A stretch of 64,000 nt of DNA from Flavobacterium anseongense (GTDB taxonomy: Bacteria > Bacteroidota > Bacteroidia > Flavobacteriales > Flavobacteriaceae). A program made the translations under genes and the position numbers. The stretch spans positions 248,001 to 312,000 of the forward strand of contig NZ_JAKIHN010000002.1 in the NCBI RefSeq assembly GCF_021608185.1, written 5' to 3'. Each line of letters begins with the position of its first letter. The stretch's first letter is position 1. Shown here piece after piece: positions 63,186 to 64,000 of this stretch. A model generated the notes under the pieces. The model saw nothing but the letters and a program-made list of their open reading frames with translations, was not told the origin of the DNA and did not search any database.

Positions 63186-63689
63186 ATGAAAAACAAGATG
63201 TTAAAAGGGATTGCATTAGCTGTAATTACAGCGGTAGTTATTGCCTGTCAACCAAAAAAAGAAGAAGCTGCTGCAGCACCAGTTGTAGACAAAGAAGCTA
63301 TCAAAGCCGAATTGCAAACGATGGAATCCGCATTTGCTGATGCCATGAACGCCGGAACACCGGAAAAAATTGTCTATTACTCTGATGATGTTATTAGCTA
63401 TGATCAGAATGCCGCACCGCTTAAAGGTAAAAAAGCGGTTGATGCCAAGTTGGCTGACCAAGCAAAAAGTATGGGAAAAGGCAACAAAATCTCCTACACG
63501 GCTAACGAAGTTTTTCCTTCAAGTGATGGTAACCAAGTAGTAGAATTAGGTAGTTACAAATTAGTTGATTCAACTGGAACAGCAAAAGCAAGTGGAAATT
63601 ACATGGCGCTGTTTGAAAAAAGAGATGGCAAATATATCTGCATTCGCGATATGGGCGCGTCAGATATGCCTAAAGAAGAAAAAAAATAA
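63186..63689 (+). CDS. Tandem lipoprotein 2 (NTF2/SnoaL-like)
   Basis: A 167-residue paralogue of the preceding gene: the same MKNKxLKxIAL start and lipobox VIACQPKK (Cys21), an Ala-rich linker, and the same NTF2-like domain with shared EVFPSSDGNQVVELGSYKLVD and GKYICIRDMGASDMPK. A local gene duplication is the simplest explanation. The differing middle segment (YYSDDVISYDQNAAPLKG) suggests divergence of ligand or partner. Confidence 0.75.
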   Translation: MKNKMLKGIALAVITAVVIACQPKKEEAAAAPVVDKEAIKAELQTMESAFADAMNAGTPEKIVYYSDDVISYDQNAAPLKGKKAVDAKLADQAKSMGKGNKISYTANEVFPSSDGNQVVELGSYKLVDSTGTAKASGNYMALFEKRDGKYICIRDMGASDMPKEEKK

Positions 63690-63711
63690 TTCTACCACAG
63701 TTTATTTTGAG

Positions 63712-63740
63712 AAGCACTTCCAATTGGAGGTGCTTTTTTT
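63712..63740 (+). terminator. Terminator after tandem lipoprotein 2
   Basis: Stem AAGCACTTCC (63712-63721) with GGAGGTGCTT (63726-63735), one G-U pair, loop AATT, T-run to 63740. Confidence 0.85.
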
Positions 63741-63767
63741 GTATTTTTAAAATCCAAAATATAATAT

Positions 63768-64000
63768 ATGTCCAAACTTCCGCATATTGGCACGAGCATC
63801 TTTTCTGTCATGACACAAATGGCAACCGAACACAATGCCATTAATCTCTCACAAGGCTTTCCAAACTTTCCTGTAGATAAACAATTAACGGATATAGTCG
63901 CTAAGTTGGCAACTCAAAACGTACATCAGTATACTCCAATGAGTGGCTTTCCGTCACTTTTAGAAAAAGTTGCAAAGCTTACCCAACAATCCTATCACAG
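63768..64000 (+). CDS. Aminotransferase class I, probable methionine aminotransferase (partial)
   Basis: The N-terminal 77 residues of a PLP-dependent aminotransferase, cut by the window end. The start MSKLPHIGTSIFSVMTQMATEHNAINLSQGFPNFPVDKQL, then VHQYTPMSGFPSLLEKVA, matches methionine/kynurenine-type class I enzymes (YbdL-like). Substrate cannot be fixed from this fragment. Confidence 0.82.
   Translation, partial: MSKLPHIGTSIFSVMTQMATEHNAINLSQGFPNFPVDKQLTDIVAKLATQNVHQYTPMSGFPSLLEKVAKLTQQSYH

Overview
The window reads as a chromosome segment of a Flavobacterium-like member of the Bacteroidota. The DNA is AT-rich. Start sites lack recognisable Shine-Dalgarno sequences. Several promoters fit the Bacteroidota pattern TTTG/TTG-spacer-TAnnTTTG. 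Two secreted enzymes end in type IX secretion (T9SS) sorting domains, and many lipoproteins carry short lipoboxes. Nearly all genes look like ordinary core genome. No phage, transposase, CRISPR array, rRNA or tRNA was recognised.

Layout. 1-9945: a CPA1 cation/proton antiporter, then a minus-strand block with mgsA, an N-acetylglucosamine-kinase-like gene, gapA, pfkA and a giant tamB-like gene. 10046-15430: tsaD, a lipoprotein, rsmE, a DUF4159 protein, an M43 metalloprotease lipoprotein and a methyltransferase. 15431-18295: a VanX-type dipeptidase, NDH-2 and a rhodanese on the minus strand. 18402-20217: a marR/nitroreductase/yceI operon with two palindromic operators lying over its promoter. 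20226-26744: a complete trpEGDCFBA operon. It is preceded by a promoter, an 18-residue leader peptide with three consecutive Trp codons and mutually exclusive RNA hairpins, the layout of a ribosome-mediated attenuator. 27116-35811: small lipoproteins, yaaA, a YitT transporter, periplasmic Cu/Zn SOD, YdeI and LETM1-related proteins. 35843-40355: two beta-carbonic anhydrases with a SulP transporter (probable bicarbonate handling), then oxyR. 40390-41252: three tandem paralogous proteins of 64-71 residues with no known function. 41380-47821: mnmD, a haem-motif lipoprotein, DUF4920, ilvE, an oxidoreductase, a MazG-like protein and a large methyltransferase. 47907-52011: an SRPBCC/GyrI-like protein, an ECF sigma factor with putative anti-sigma and CpxP-like partners, and a Tyr-rich secreted protein with 87-bp tandem repeats. 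52144-64000: kup, a T9SS esterase, an RsmB/NOP methyltransferase, a T9SS endonuclease I, a DUF349 protein, pyrB and pyrR, an AHSA1-like protein, two tandem paralogous lipoproteins and the start of a methionine-type aminotransferase that runs off the window.

Most interesting signals: the trp attenuator (20226-20400), the triple small-protein family (40390-41252) with a nearby 22-bp perfect palindrome (41337-41358), the double operator that embeds both promoter elements of marR (18402-18448), the 87-bp coding repeat (51541-51834), and several families of short palindromic intergenic repeats. All functional statements rest on motif recognition by eye; no database search was run.
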